A program made the translations under genes and the position numbers. From contig JBNGDW010000013.1 in NCBI GenBank assembly GCA_049975325.1, forward strand, positions 1 to 25,887: a DNA stretch of 25,887 bases, written 5' to 3'. This DNA is from JBNGDW01 sp049975325 (GTDB lineage: Bacteria > Cloacimonadota > Cloacimonadia > JGIOTU-2 > JBNGDW01). Position 1 is the first letter of the stretch, and the number at the start of each line of letters is the position of its first letter. The notes below the pieces were generated by a model. That model had not been told where the DNA came from. It made no database searches and saw only the letters and a program-made list of their open reading frames with translations. Positions 8,687 through 16,853 of the stretch are shown piece after piece.

Positions 8687-9880
8687 GTGCAGCTTTCTCA
8701 TCGTGCAAAAGCAATAAAATCCTCTCCAACCCTAGCGGTGATGGCACTGGCCCAGCGAATGATGGCAGAGGGGAAGCCAGTGATTAATTTCGGAGTTGGA
8801 GAGCCAGATTTCTGTACACCGACTGCAGTAAAAGAAGCAGCAAAGCGGGCCATTGATGAGAATTTTACTCATTATACCCCTTCAGAGGGAATCAAAGAAT
8901 TACGCGATGCTATTTCCCAGAAACTTAAACGCGACAATGGTCTTATATGTAGGCCGCAAGATATCCTTGTATCTCCCGGGGCAAAAGCCTCTATTATACA
9001 TGTTTTAATGGCTGTATGTGACCCGCAAGATGAGGTTCTTATCCCCTCTCCTTATTGGGTCAGCTATACATCCCAGGTAGAACTGGTGGATGCCTTTCCT
9101 ATCCTTCTTCCTACCACAATCAAATCAGGATTTAAAATAACAGCAGAACAGCTTGAAGAAAAGATTAATTCCCTGAGTAACCCCAAAGTGCTGATTTTGA
9201 ATTCACCCAACAATCCTACCGGCGTGATTTATTCCAGAGAAGAACTTGAGAAGATAGCTGAAGTATGTGTGAAGCACAATATTCTTATACTGTCCGATGA
9301 AATCTATGAAAAGCTTATTTATGATGGAAGGGAGCATGTTTCTATTGCCTCAATCTCTGATGAGGTTAAAAATATGACTGTCCTTGTCAACGGCGTTTCA
9401 AAAGCATACGCTATGACTGGATGGAGACTTGGATATTGTGCTGGTCCTACTGAGGTTATCAGACGGGCAGCCTGTATTCAAGGTCACACAACCTCTTGTG
9501 TAAATTCTATTACGCAAAAAGTAGCAATAACTGCCCTCTTGCATTGTGAGGATGCTGTCGTAGAGATGCGGCAACAGTTTGAGAAAAGAAGAAATTTTAT
9601 TGTCGAAATGTTAAATAATATCCCACATATAAGTTGTATACCTCCACAAGGTGCATTCTATGTAATGCCAGATATATCCTATTATCTTAAGCATAACAAC
9701 CGAAATATCAGTTCATCAAAAGACCTGTGTGAGTACCTTGTGTCGAATTTTCATGTAGCAATTGTTCCAGGATTAGCATTTGGAGCTGATGAATATGTTC
9801 GCTTTTCATTTGCAACTTCTATGGATAATATCCGTAAGGGAATGGAGCAGTTTAGAGAAGGGTTAGAAAACTTGTTCTAA
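8687..9880 (+). CDS. Class I aspartate-type aminotransferase (PLP)
   Basis: PLP enzyme that transfers an amino group between amino acids and 2-oxo acids, most likely aspartate and 2-oxoglutarate, in the Ib subgroup of class I. The product is 397 residues, full length. It shows FGVGEPDF near the N-terminus, NSPNNPTG in the cofactor pocket, DEIYEKLIY with the Asp that contacts the pyridine ring, Schiff-base Lys239 in NGVSKAYAMTGWRLGY, and Arg372 in VRFSFATS for the substrate carboxylate. The start is GTG at 8687; a TGGAGG site at 8668-8673 lies 13 bases upstream, rather far, but the encoded QLSHRAKAIKSSPTLAV matches the family N-terminus. The gene follows glyS after 26 bases. Substrate specificity (aspartate, prephenate or other) cannot be set from motifs alone. 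Confidence 0.92.
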   Translation: MQLSHRAKAIKSSPTLAVMALAQRMMAEGKPVINFGVGEPDFCTPTAVKEAAKRAIDENFTHYTPSEGIKELRDAISQKLKRDNGLICRPQDILVSPGAKASIIHVLMAVCDPQDEVLIPSPYWVSYTSQVELVDAFPILLPTTIKSGFKITAEQLEEKINSLSNPKVLILNSPNNPTGVIYSREELEKIAEVCVKHNILILSDEIYEKLIYDGREHVSIASISDEVKNMTVLVNGVSKAYAMTGWRLGYCAGPTEVIRRAACIQGHTTSCVNSITQKVAITALLHCEDAVVEMRQQFEKRRNFIVEMLNNIPHISCIPPQGAFYVMPDISYYLKHNNRNISSSKDLCEYLVSNFHVAIVPGLAFGADEYVRFSFATSMDNIRKGMEQFREGLENLF

Positions 9881-9912
9881 TCACAGCATACTTTGAACTG
9901 CAGATTAAAATT

Positions 9913-10137
9913 ATGAGAGGACCTGGGACTGAATGGTTAAGAAGGCGAGAGCTAAAGCACAAAAAAGAGCGGTCAGTCTGGCTGCTCATTCGCCGAATTC
10001 TCGCTCTTCTAATCGTTTTATGGCTTATCCACTTTTTTGCTACGGGTGGACCGGAGAGATTATTCAATTATCTCACCAGATCCGAACATTCCGAAACAAA
10101 AGTAATCATTACTAACCCAGAAGGTATAGAAAGATAG
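9913..10137 (+). CDS. Small single-span membrane protein
   Basis: 74 residues: a basic N-terminus (MRGPGTEWLRRRELKHKKERS), one hydrophobic segment at about residues 23-43 (WLLIRRILALLIVLWLIHFF), then a short polar tail. This suggests an inner-membrane protein with the tail in the periplasm. It ends four bases before purM and follows the aminotransferase by 32 bases. No good Shine-Dalgarno precedes the ATG. A second frame from 9933 to 10115 is open but its translation has no membrane segment and looks random, so this frame is preferred. I do not recognise a family; the size and topology recall small division or anchoring proteins, but no motif supports that. Confidence 0.55.
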   Translation: MRGPGTEWLRRRELKHKKERSVWLLIRRILALLIVLWLIHFFATGGPERLFNYLTRSEHSETKVIITNPEGIER

Positions 10138-10141
10138 TCAG

Positions 10142-11179
10142 ATGGCACAAAAAAAGGATAGATATAAAGATGCAGGTGTAGATGTTAAGGCTAATGAAGA
10201 GGTTGTGAATCGGATCAAACCGCTTGCGCGCCAAACAGTTAATACCAGTGTTGTTTCTGATATTGGAAGTTTTGGTGGCTTATACCAATTTGATTGGCAA
10301 AATCTCCGTAAGCCTGTATTGGTAGCAAGCACGGATGGTGTCGGGACAAAACTTCTGGTTGCTAAAATGGCAGGTAAATTCGATACAATAGGGCAGGATT
10401 TGGTAAACCATTGTGTTAATGATATACTTGTCCAGGGAGCTTATCCCCTTTTTTTCTTAGATTATATTGGTGTGAGCCATCTCGAAGTTGAGAAGGTGGA
10501 AGAGATAGTAAAAGGGCTTGTCATTGCTTGCAAGGAAAACAGTACTGTGCTAATTGGGGGAGAGACAGCCGAAATGCCTGGAATCTATCATAAGGATGAT
10601 TTCGACCTTGTTGGAACTATTGTTGGAGTGGTGGAAAAGGAAAATATTATTGATGGAGCAGGAATTACAGTAGGGGATTGTATAATAGGCTTCCCATCAA
10701 CTGGATTGCATACCAATGGATACTCGCTGGCACGGAAGGTCTTTTTCGAAAAACTCCATCTCAAGATAGATTCACTTATTCCAGATATAGGTATGACAGT
10801 GGCAGAAGCATTACTTGCAATCCATAAGTCCTATCTTTCTGAGTTAACACCTTTTATATGCGCAAAAAAGATTAAAGGGCTGGCGCATATAACAGGTGGT
10901 GGCATCCCGGGCAATCTAAAACGAATCATACCTGATGGGCTCTGTGCCTTAGTAGATTTAAATGCCTGGAATCCTCCAGAAATCTTCAAAGTTATCCAGA
11001 AAGCAGGTTCAATTAAAACCGAGGAAATGTTTGAGGTTTTTAATATGGGTATAGGGTTAATTGCGGTTGTAAGCAGTACCTCTTGCCAATCAATACTTAG
11101 AGAGTGCGATGCAATACCCATCGGCACAATTGGTAAGGGAAAGGGAAAGGTTCGTCTTATACAAGGAAATAAGGTATAG
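10142..11179 (+). CDS. purM: Phosphoribosylformylglycinamidine cyclo-ligase (AIR synthetase)
   Basis: Fifth step of purine synthesis: ATP-driven closure of FGAM to aminoimidazole ribonucleotide, in the cytoplasm. The product is 345 residues, normal for PurM. Motifs include the N-terminal YKDAGVDV, STDGVGTKLL, NHCVNDILVQGA, GGETAEMPG at residues 139-147, GFPSTGLHTNGYSLAR, and HITGGGIPGNL near the C-terminal domain. The gene lies four bases after the small membrane protein and six bases before the lipoyl-transferase gene, so it is probably in one transcript with them. No other pur gene is nearby, so purine genes seem scattered in this genome. Confidence 0.97.
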   Translation: MAQKKDRYKDAGVDVKANEEVVNRIKPLARQTVNTSVVSDIGSFGGLYQFDWQNLRKPVLVASTDGVGTKLLVAKMAGKFDTIGQDLVNHCVNDILVQGAYPLFFLDYIGVSHLEVEKVEEIVKGLVIACKENSTVLIGGETAEMPGIYHKDDFDLVGTIVGVVEKENIIDGAGITVGDCIIGFPSTGLHTNGYSLARKVFFEKLHLKIDSLIPDIGMTVAEALLAIHKSYLSELTPFICAKKIKGLAHITGGGIPGNLKRIIPDGLCALVDLNAWNPPEIFKVIQKAGSIKTEEMFEVFNMGIGLIAVVSSTSCQSILRECDAIPIGTIGKGKGKVRLIQGNKV

Positions 11180-11185
11180 GTTGTA

Positions 11186-11995
11186 ATGCAAAAGAACTGG
11201 CGCTTCATAATTTCTGGTAAATTTCCCCCTGCCACTAACATGGCGATTGATGAGTCTATTTTGGAAGGAGTTATCAAGGGTCGTTCTCCCCAGACTGTCC
11301 GTGTTTATGACTGGGATCCACCCACCGTATCCTTGGGCTTTCACCAGAAAATTGCCTCACAGATAGATATTGAAAAAGTCAAGAAATATGGCTTTGGCAT
11401 AGTTCGCCGCCCCACTGGTGGCCGTGCCGTTCTCCATTATGATGAGGTTACATATTCAGTTATTGCCCGTACCGATGACAGATTTAGAGGAAATGTGATT
11501 GAATCCTATAAGCAAATTGCGCACATATTATCTATTGCGCTTCGAACAATAGGGATTCAGGTGGATATTGAAAAAGGAATGAAAGAGGAACAAAGAGCGA
11601 ATAATTGGTCGGCTCCCTGCTTTTCATCCGCTTCAAAATATGAAATTCATTATCAGGGTAAAAAATTAGTTGGAAGTGCTCAGATGCGACGGGAAGGATG
11701 TTTCTTGCAGCATGGCTCCATCTTATTTAATCATGATCAGAGTATAATGGCAGAATTTGTTCCTCACATAGATACCAGGAAACTCGAACATCTCCGCACC
11801 CTTCTTGCCCAAAAAACTATAGCAATCAATCAGATTTTAAATCCTCATATTTCATTTTTACATTTTGCAATTGTCTTAAAAAGATGTTTTGAAGAGGAGC
11901 TGAAAATGCCCTTCTATCTTGGCTCAAGCCTAACAAATTTTGAATATAATCAGTTTAGAAATATTCTCCCCAGATATGATGAAAAATTTTTTTAA
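11186..11995 (+). CDS. Lipoate/octanoate transferase family protein, LipM-like
   Basis: Biotin/lipoate ligase fold (PF03099 type), 269 residues. It shows the substrate-pocket motif RRPTGGRAVLH, then CFSSASKYEI with Cys145 at the position of the acyl-thioester Cys of LipM octanoyltransferases, and the Lys motif GKKLVGSAQ (Lys160), followed by LQHGSILF. LipM moves octanoyl groups from acyl carrier protein to GcvH, starting lipoyl cofactor assembly for glycine cleavage and 2-oxoacid dehydrogenases. The Cys favours LipM over ATP-using LplA, which lacks it; a LipL-type amidotransferase is less likely. The start is six bases after purM without a strong ribosome site, suggesting translational coupling. 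Confidence 0.85.
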   Translation: MQKNWRFIISGKFPPATNMAIDESILEGVIKGRSPQTVRVYDWDPPTVSLGFHQKIASQIDIEKVKKYGFGIVRRPTGGRAVLHYDEVTYSVIARTDDRFRGNVIESYKQIAHILSIALRTIGIQVDIEKGMKEEQRANNWSAPCFSSASKYEIHYQGKKLVGSAQMRREGCFLQHGSILFNHDQSIMAEFVPHIDTRKLEHLRTLLAQKTIAINQILNPHISFLHFAIVLKRCFEEELKMPFYLGSSLTNFEYNQFRNILPRYDEKFF

Positions 11996-12093
11996 AAAAA
12001 TTGAAAAAAAAAGTTGACAACAAAATATGAAATGAAAAAAATTATTTTATGATTTCGAAACGCAGGTTTATCTTATTCTATAAGGTAGGAGGG
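11985..12093 (+). promoter_or_regulatory. AT palindrome, TTGACA and ribosome site before the TonB-receptor operon
   Basis: Bases 11985-12002 form a perfect 18-base palindrome (AA, seven T, seven A, TT) spanning the stop codon of the preceding gene, followed by a run of nine A and a perfect TTGACA at 12014-12019. AT-rich DNA of this kind upstream of a minus-35 resembles an UP element and would be intrinsically curved. No minus-10 stands out at standard spacing; TATTTTAT at 12043-12050 is possible but far. AGGAGGG at 12087-12093 is a strong ribosome site for the receptor, seven bases before the ATG. The palindrome could also act as a weak transcription stop for lipM. Confidence 0.45.
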
Positions 12094-12100
12094 TAATGGT

Positions 12101-15100
12101 ATGAAAAAATACTTATGGGTTTATTTAGGAATTATTTGCTTGCTTATGTCAAGTGGCTTAAATGCTGCTACCACAGGTAAATTAACAGGCAGAGTCACAG
12201 ACATTGATACCGGTGAGCCTATAGTTGGGGCAAATGTTATAATAATAGAAAAAGAAATGGGCGCAGTAACAGATGCAAATGGACGCTATATGATTCTGAA
12301 TATTCCTCCCGGCACTTATACAGTACAAGCCTCCCGTCTAGATTATGCTCCCACTACTGTTGAAGAAGTAAGGATTAATTTAGATTTAACAACAACTATC
12401 AATTTTGAACTTAGAAAAATGGCTGTTGGTGTAGAGGGTATAACGGTTAAGGCAGAAAGGGAGATGGTCCAACGAGACAGGACTTCTTCCGAGACCATCG
12501 TTTCATCTGCAGATGTGGAGACTATGCCTGTTGCGAGCATACAAGAAATTGTCGCAACGACTGCAGGTGCAGTTGGTTCAGGTGAGAACCTGCATATTCG
12601 CGGTGGCCGTGCAGGAGAAATTGTATATACAGTGGATGGAATGTCTATATCAAATCCTGTTGACCATGGGTTTGGTATGAATCTTGATCTGGATGCTGTA
12701 GGTGATATGTCTGTCCAGACAGGTGGATTTACTGCTGAGTTTGGTAATGCACAATCAGCTATTATTAACCTGGTAACAAAGTCTGGTGGCCCAAAATATG
12801 AAGGGAAAATAGAATTTCGTTCAGACCATTTATTTGATGATGGTAATAATTCTGATATAGCAAAATTTTCATTAGGCGGACCTATTATTCCTCGTGGCTC
12901 AACTGAGGAGAGAGATAGATTTACCTTCTATATAAATGGTAGCGGTGGATGGACAGATACGAGATACAAAGATTATTATACAGCCGATAAGAATGATGTG
13001 TTGTGGCTTAAGGATCAGCCTGGTTATGCTTATTATGGACTGCAGGAGCATCATCTATCGTTCATAAATCAGGTGGTTGCTGATAGAGACGAATTTTTGA
13101 ATTTTGATATCGGCGATCGCTTTAGAAATAATTATCAGGGAAATGCTAAATTTAAATTTCAGTTAACCCCCACCCAAAAACTGACATTTGCAATCAGGGG
13201 CGACAGAGAAACATATCTCCCATATAACCATGCTTTTAAATACTCTTTGCCATATTATGACCACTGGGAAACCACTCATGACCAGCAGGCTTTAACCTGG
13301 GACCATACTATATCGCCTACAATGTTCTATAATATTCGAGCCAGCCGATTTAATACTGGAATGCATCTCGATTCCGGGGTTAATAGAGATTGGTATTTTT
13401 CTGATGCAAACTGGAATTTTAATCCTTTGGATCCAATATCTAATAATTATGGCGTTCATATACCAGGCAGCGGCGAAAACGAACTGATCGAATATATGGA
13501 TCCGTTAGGGTCGGAAAAAACAATAATGGGTTTTGTAAGTCCTGGTACACATTCTGGAGATTTTATTGATGATGAAACCACTACATATACCCTTAGGGGT
13601 GATTTTACTTATCAGATTAATGATGTTCATCAAATGAAAACTGGACTTGAAATTCAGCATCATGAGATTTATAAAGATCGGCTTTTAAATCCATGGAATA
13701 TTGATGATAAGAAACGATTGCCTGGATACTTGAGCGGCAAAGAAGTAGATACCCTCGAAGTTACCTTTGATCCCTCTATCCACCTTGCTTATGGTGGCAA
13801 GGTATATGAAATTGAAGATTTCAAAAATGCTGTTCAGTTTGCAGGAGGGAGTATTGATGGTTATAAAGCCTATCCCTGGCAGGGGGCTTACTACCTGCAA
13901 GATAAAATGGAATGGGAAGGTATGATCGTCAACGCAGGTCTCCGCTTTGATTTCTGGTATCTTGGAGATAAATACCAGATAGTGAATGACTCAACCGGAC
14001 AGTTTGTAGATGCAGATTGGGACTATGTGGAATTTATTGAAGAAACAGAGCCCGGTGTTTTTGAACTTCGGCGAGAAAAAGTAGATAAATTCCAGCTTAT
14101 GATAAGTCCCCGATTTGGTATATCTCATCCTATCTCAGAAAAAGATGTGTTACACTTTGCATACAACTATCAGAGTCAGCTTCCGCCTATGCAATATGTT
14201 TTCACCAGTGCTACTCCCCAGATTGGAACCCAAGGGGCTCATGTGGGAAATCCTAACCTGGAACCAGAAACCACGATCACATACGAGGCAGGGATTGAAC
14301 ATCAGATGGGTGAAGATTATCTCTTGGATGTTACTCTGTTTTACAAAAACATATATAATCTTGTAAGTACGAATAGTAATGACTATTCGGTATTACCCCC
14401 TGAAGAAGGCGGTGAGGCTGGACGCCAATACTATGTGTACATTACACGAGACTATGGCAGTGCACGAGGTGTGGAATTTACTTTAAGGAGAAGATTCAGT
14501 GACTTCTGGGGATTTAATATAGGATATACCTATTCATGGGCAACCGGAAGGAATTCTTATGTTCATGAGCCGAGAGAGAATCTGCGCGAGTTTCCGCTCG
14601 ATTGGGATGTCCGGCATAATGCTTCTGTAAATCTTGACTTTAGAATCCCAGAAGATGAAGAATTTTACCTTTTCGGCATAAAAATGCCTGACCAATTTAG
14701 TGCCAATTTATTGTGGCAGGTGCAATCTGGTCAGCCCTATACGCCGATGTCTCCTAATCCTGAAAGCGATCAGTTACTGGATACTAATTCTGAACGTATG
14801 CCATGGACAAATACAGCAGATCTGCGACTTACCAAGGCTTTTAATGTTGGAAAAGATTCAAAGATTAAATTTTTCTTGGATGTCACTAACTTGTTCGATA
14901 CAAAGAACATACTTTATGTCTATCCTAGAACAGGTGAGCCCGACGATAATGGAGAAATTCCTAAATATTTCGATCTAAATGATGATGGTGTGGTAAATGA
15001 ACTTGACGATTATATCGGAGCAGGGATTTATAGAGCATTTTTAGATAATCCGGCATATTATTCAGAAGGTCGAATATTTAACTTTGGTGTGGCTTTTGAA

Positions 15101-15106
15101 TGGTAA
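12101..15106 (+). CDS. TonB-dependent outer-membrane receptor with carboxypeptidase-regulatory-like N-domain
   Basis: 1001 residues. A signal peptide at about 1-22 is followed by a carboxypeptidase-regulatory-like beta domain (about 25-110; GKLTGRVTDIDTGEPIVGANV, then NGRYMILNIPPGTYTV), a plug domain (about 130-230; LHIRGGRAGEIVYTVDGM, then GGFTAEFGNAQSAIINLVTK), and a long 22-stranded-type barrel ending in aromatic FNFGVAFEW. This is the CarboxypepD_reg receptor class common in the FCB group. The barrel contains the family-typical NPNLEPETTITYEAGIEHQ. Residues 958-970 form a dockerin-like loop, D-L-N-D-D-G-V-V-N-E-L-D-D, that should bind calcium. It heads the operon with its own ExbB, ExbD and TonB behind it. 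The ligand is unknown; no SusD partner is present, which argues against a standard Sus-type glycan system. Confidence 0.93.
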   Translation: MKKYLWVYLGIICLLMSSGLNAATTGKLTGRVTDIDTGEPIVGANVIIIEKEMGAVTDANGRYMILNIPPGTYTVQASRLDYAPTTVEEVRINLDLTTTINFELRKMAVGVEGITVKAEREMVQRDRTSSETIVSSADVETMPVASIQEIVATTAGAVGSGENLHIRGGRAGEIVYTVDGMSISNPVDHGFGMNLDLDAVGDMSVQTGGFTAEFGNAQSAIINLVTKSGGPKYEGKIEFRSDHLFDDGNNSDIAKFSLGGPIIPRGSTEERDRFTFYINGSGGWTDTRYKDYYTADKNDVLWLKDQPGYAYYGLQEHHLSFINQVVADRDEFLNFDIGDRFRNNYQGNAKFKFQLTPTQKLTFAIRGDRETYLPYNHAFKYSLPYYDHWETTHDQQALTWDHTISPTMFYNIRASRFNTGMHLDSGVNRDWYFSDANWNFNPLDPISNNYGVHIPGSGENELIEYMDPLGSEKTIMGFVSPGTHSGDFIDDETTTYTLRGDFTYQINDVHQMKTGLEIQHHEIYKDRLLNPWNIDDKKRLPGYLSGKEVDTLEVTFDPSIHLAYGGKVYEIEDFKNAVQFAGGSIDGYKAYPWQGAYYLQDKMEWEGMIVNAGLRFDFWYLGDKYQIVNDSTGQFVDADWDYVEFIEETEPGVFELRREKVDKFQLMISPRFGISHPISEKDVLHFAYNYQSQLPPMQYVFTSATPQIGTQGAHVGNPNLEPETTITYEAGIEHQMGEDYLLDVTLFYKNIYNLVSTNSNDYSVLPPEEGGEAGRQYYVYITRDYGSARGVEFTLRRRFSDFWGFNIGYTYSWATGRNSYVHEPRENLREFPLDWDVRHNASVNLDFRIPEDEEFYLFGIKMPDQFSANLLWQVQSGQPYTPMSPNPESDQLLDTNSERMPWTNTADLRLTKAFNVGKDSKIKFFLDVTNLFDTKNILYVYPRTGEPDDNGEIPKYFDLNDDGVVNELDDYIGAGIYRAFLDNPAYYSEGRIFNFGVAFEW
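14972..15010 (+). other. Dockerin-like calcium loop in the receptor
   Basis: Encodes residues 958-970 of the receptor with the spacing D-x-N-x-D-G-x-V-N-x-x-D-D, the pattern of a type I dockerin or EF-hand-like loop. Only one copy is present, while true dockerins have two, so it is more likely a calcium-stabilised loop near the end of the barrel than a cohesin-binding module. Confidence 0.6.
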
Positions 15107-15126
15107 ATAACTATGGAGGAATAAAA

Positions 15127-15954
15127 GTGAAACAAAAAGAAATCAGAATCCTGATAATTACGCTTATAACCGCTTGTATGGCGATACCAGTAGGTCTTTC
15201 CGGTCAAGAAGGGGTTTTGCCAGATACAACCGCTGATACAACTATGGTTGAAGATACTGTGGCAGCGCCTGTTACCCCGGAAGGGCCCCAGATGGGCGGT
15301 TTCGAAGCCTTTGCCCGGAGAATAGTTGGAAGTGGTCTGGTTGATCTGTTCCTGCAGGGCGGATTTGTTATGTGGCCTATTCTTATACTCTTAATATGGG
15401 CACTCGCAACCATCATCTGGAAAATAATTGCTCTGAGGTATGCAAAAATACCTGTACATGACTTTCTCGAGAAGCTTTTACCTTTAGTGCGCGAAGGCAA
15501 GTTTGAGGAAGCGATTGAGTTGTGCAAGAACACACGGGGGCCCGTGTCTAGCATGTTAGAGGCAGGCTTACTCAAGGTTGACCAGGGTATGGAAGAGGTT
15601 GAAAAGGCTTTAGAAAATGCAAGTATTCTCGAGATGTCTTTTCTTGAAAAGGGACTTATAGCATTAAGCACAACCGTTAATCTGGCACCCATGTTAGGTT
15701 TTCTTGGGACTGTTATCGGTATGATTCAGGCATTCCAGGCCATAGAGGCAGCCGGTGAAGTCGAGCCTACCGTAGTTGCGGGTGGTATCTCAGTTGCTCT
15801 TATTACCACCGCTGCTGGATTAAGTGTGGCTATCCCCACCCAGCTGATCAACAATTTCTTCCTCTCCTCTATCGATGGATTTGCGATTGATATGCAGACC
15901 GGATATGAAATGTTAACAGAGGCTTTAGTAGAAACGAAATTTAACCAGAAATAA
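15127..15954 (+). CDS. exbB: ExbB/TolQ-family proton channel subunit
   Basis: Part of the ExbB-ExbD-TonB motor that couples proton flow to outer-membrane transport. The GTG at 15127 is chosen because GGAGGA at 15115-15120 sits six bases upstream; an ATG at 15100 would overlap the receptor. This gives 275 residues. An N-terminal signal-like segment and a Thr/Val/Pro-rich linker (to about residue 52) precede the core, as in many FCB ExbB proteins. Core membrane segments lie at about 80-103, 180-206 and 215-240. The pore threonines are present as Thr195 (GTVIGM) and Thr228 (ITTAAGL). The acidic residue found in E. coli ExbB in the third core helix is replaced by Val223 in GGISVAL. The gene is 20 bases after the receptor. 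Confidence 0.93.
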   Translation: MKQKEIRILIITLITACMAIPVGLSGQEGVLPDTTADTTMVEDTVAAPVTPEGPQMGGFEAFARRIVGSGLVDLFLQGGFVMWPILILLIWALATIIWKIIALRYAKIPVHDFLEKLLPLVREGKFEEAIELCKNTRGPVSSMLEAGLLKVDQGMEEVEKALENASILEMSFLEKGLIALSTTVNLAPMLGFLGTVIGMIQAFQAIEAAGEVEPTVVAGGISVALITTAAGLSVAIPTQLINNFFLSSIDGFAIDMQTGYEMLTEALVETKFNQK

Positions 15955-15988
15955 AATCTGTTTCGAAAATTTATATCCTTGAGGGAAA

Positions 15989-16405
15989 ATGAATATATTA
16001 AGTCGTAAAAAGACTTCTTTACGAGTAACAGATATACCGACTGCTGGGATGGCGGATGTCTCCTTCTTGCTTCTTGTCTTTTTTCTTGTAACAACGAAAT
16101 TCGATACCAAGCAAGGTCTTGGTCTTGTTCTGCCCCCTCATGCTGAAGCTGGTGGAGTAAAAGTTAGGGTAAAAGAGGAAAATTTGACCAAAATCCAAGT
16201 CAACAGGCGAGGCGAAATTGCGGTAGATGAACAAATTGTCTCACCAGCAAAGTTGCAAAATATTGTGAGAGAAAAAATTCGAGAAAATCCACAGATGGTT
16301 TTTGTGCTTGAAGCAGACAGACAGGCAAAATATAGCATGATGGTTAGAGCCCTTGACCAACTGCTTGCCGCAGGAGCAGAGACAATATCTCTGGCAACGA
16401 GGTAA
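15989..16405 (+). CDS. exbD: ExbD/TolR-family protein 1
   Basis: 138 residues. A short basic N-terminus, then a single membrane helix with the proton-carrying Asp at 23 in GMADVSFLLLVFFLV, then a periplasmic domain ending in the usual repeat-like fold (EIAVDEQIV, and VFVLEADRQAKYSMMVRALDQLLAAGAETISLAT). It is the first of two tandem paralogues, preceded by GAGGG, and works in the ExbB channel. The pair may form a mixed dimer, as TolR and ExbD act as dimers. Confidence 0.93.
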   Translation: MNILSRKKTSLRVTDIPTAGMADVSFLLLVFFLVTTKFDTKQGLGLVLPPHAEAGGVKVRVKEENLTKIQVNRRGEIAVDEQIVSPAKLQNIVREKIRENPQMVFVLEADRQAKYSMMVRALDQLLAAGAETISLATR

Positions 16406-16410
16406 TTACT

Positions 16411-16833
16411 ATGGCAAAAATCGAACGTAAAACAAAAGCAAAAACAAAAATACCAGATGCTGGAATGGCAGATATTGCCTTCTTGCTTCTTATATTCTTT
16501 ATGGTCAGTACAAAATTCGTAAAAGAAAAGGGCTTACCCGTCACTCTTCCCCAGGCTCAGGCTGTACAAAAGATTAATCGCCAAAATGCTAGCACAATTT
16601 ATGTCACAAAAGCTGGCACTATTTCGATAGATGATTATATAGTTGCAGTGGACCAGATACAGTATATTATGCAAAATAAATTGGCAGAAAATCCAAACCT
16701 TGTAACTGCTTTTCGTACTGATAGAGATACGGAGTATGGCGTTATGGTAGATATAATGAATGAGCTCAAAAAGGCAAATGCTTTAAGGGTTGCCTTTGAA
16801 GCAAAGAAAAGCTTCACTCAATACGGACCATAG
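16411..16833 (+). CDS. exbD: ExbD/TolR-family protein 2
   Basis: 140 residues, paralogous to the gene directly upstream: basic N-terminus, the membrane helix with Asp21 in GMADIAFLLLIFFMV, then a periplasmic domain containing TISIDDYIV and FRTDRDTEYGVMVDIMNELKKA. It starts five bases after the first exbD stop, with its GAGG ribosome site (16399-16402) inside the end of that gene, so translation is probably coupled. Two ExbD copies behind one ExbB is the arrangement seen in many FCB bacteria and suggests a heterodimer with divided roles. Confidence 0.93.
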   Translation: MAKIERKTKAKTKIPDAGMADIAFLLLIFFMVSTKFVKEKGLPVTLPQAQAVQKINRQNASTIYVTKAGTISIDDYIVAVDQIQYIMQNKLAENPNLVTAFRTDRDTEYGVMVDIMNELKKANALRVAFEAKKSFTQYGP

Positions 16834-16853
16834 AAATTTAATAACAAAAAATC

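Noticed and set aside
9933..10115. 60-residue frame overlapping the small membrane protein
   Set aside because: Its translation lacks a membrane segment and looks random, whereas the other frame encodes a clean basic-helix-tail layout.
14972..15010. True dockerin module in the receptor
   Set aside because: Only one loop of the required pair is present and it lies within the barrel end, so cohesin binding is unlikely.
12101..15106. SusC/SusD-type polysaccharide utilisation locus
   Set aside because: The receptor has a carboxypeptidase-regulatory domain, but no SusD lipoprotein, glycoside hydrolase or regulator is nearby.
15204..15692. 162-residue minus-strand frame inside exbB
   Set aside because: The + strand frame here is an unmistakable ExbB; the reverse frame is a shadow.
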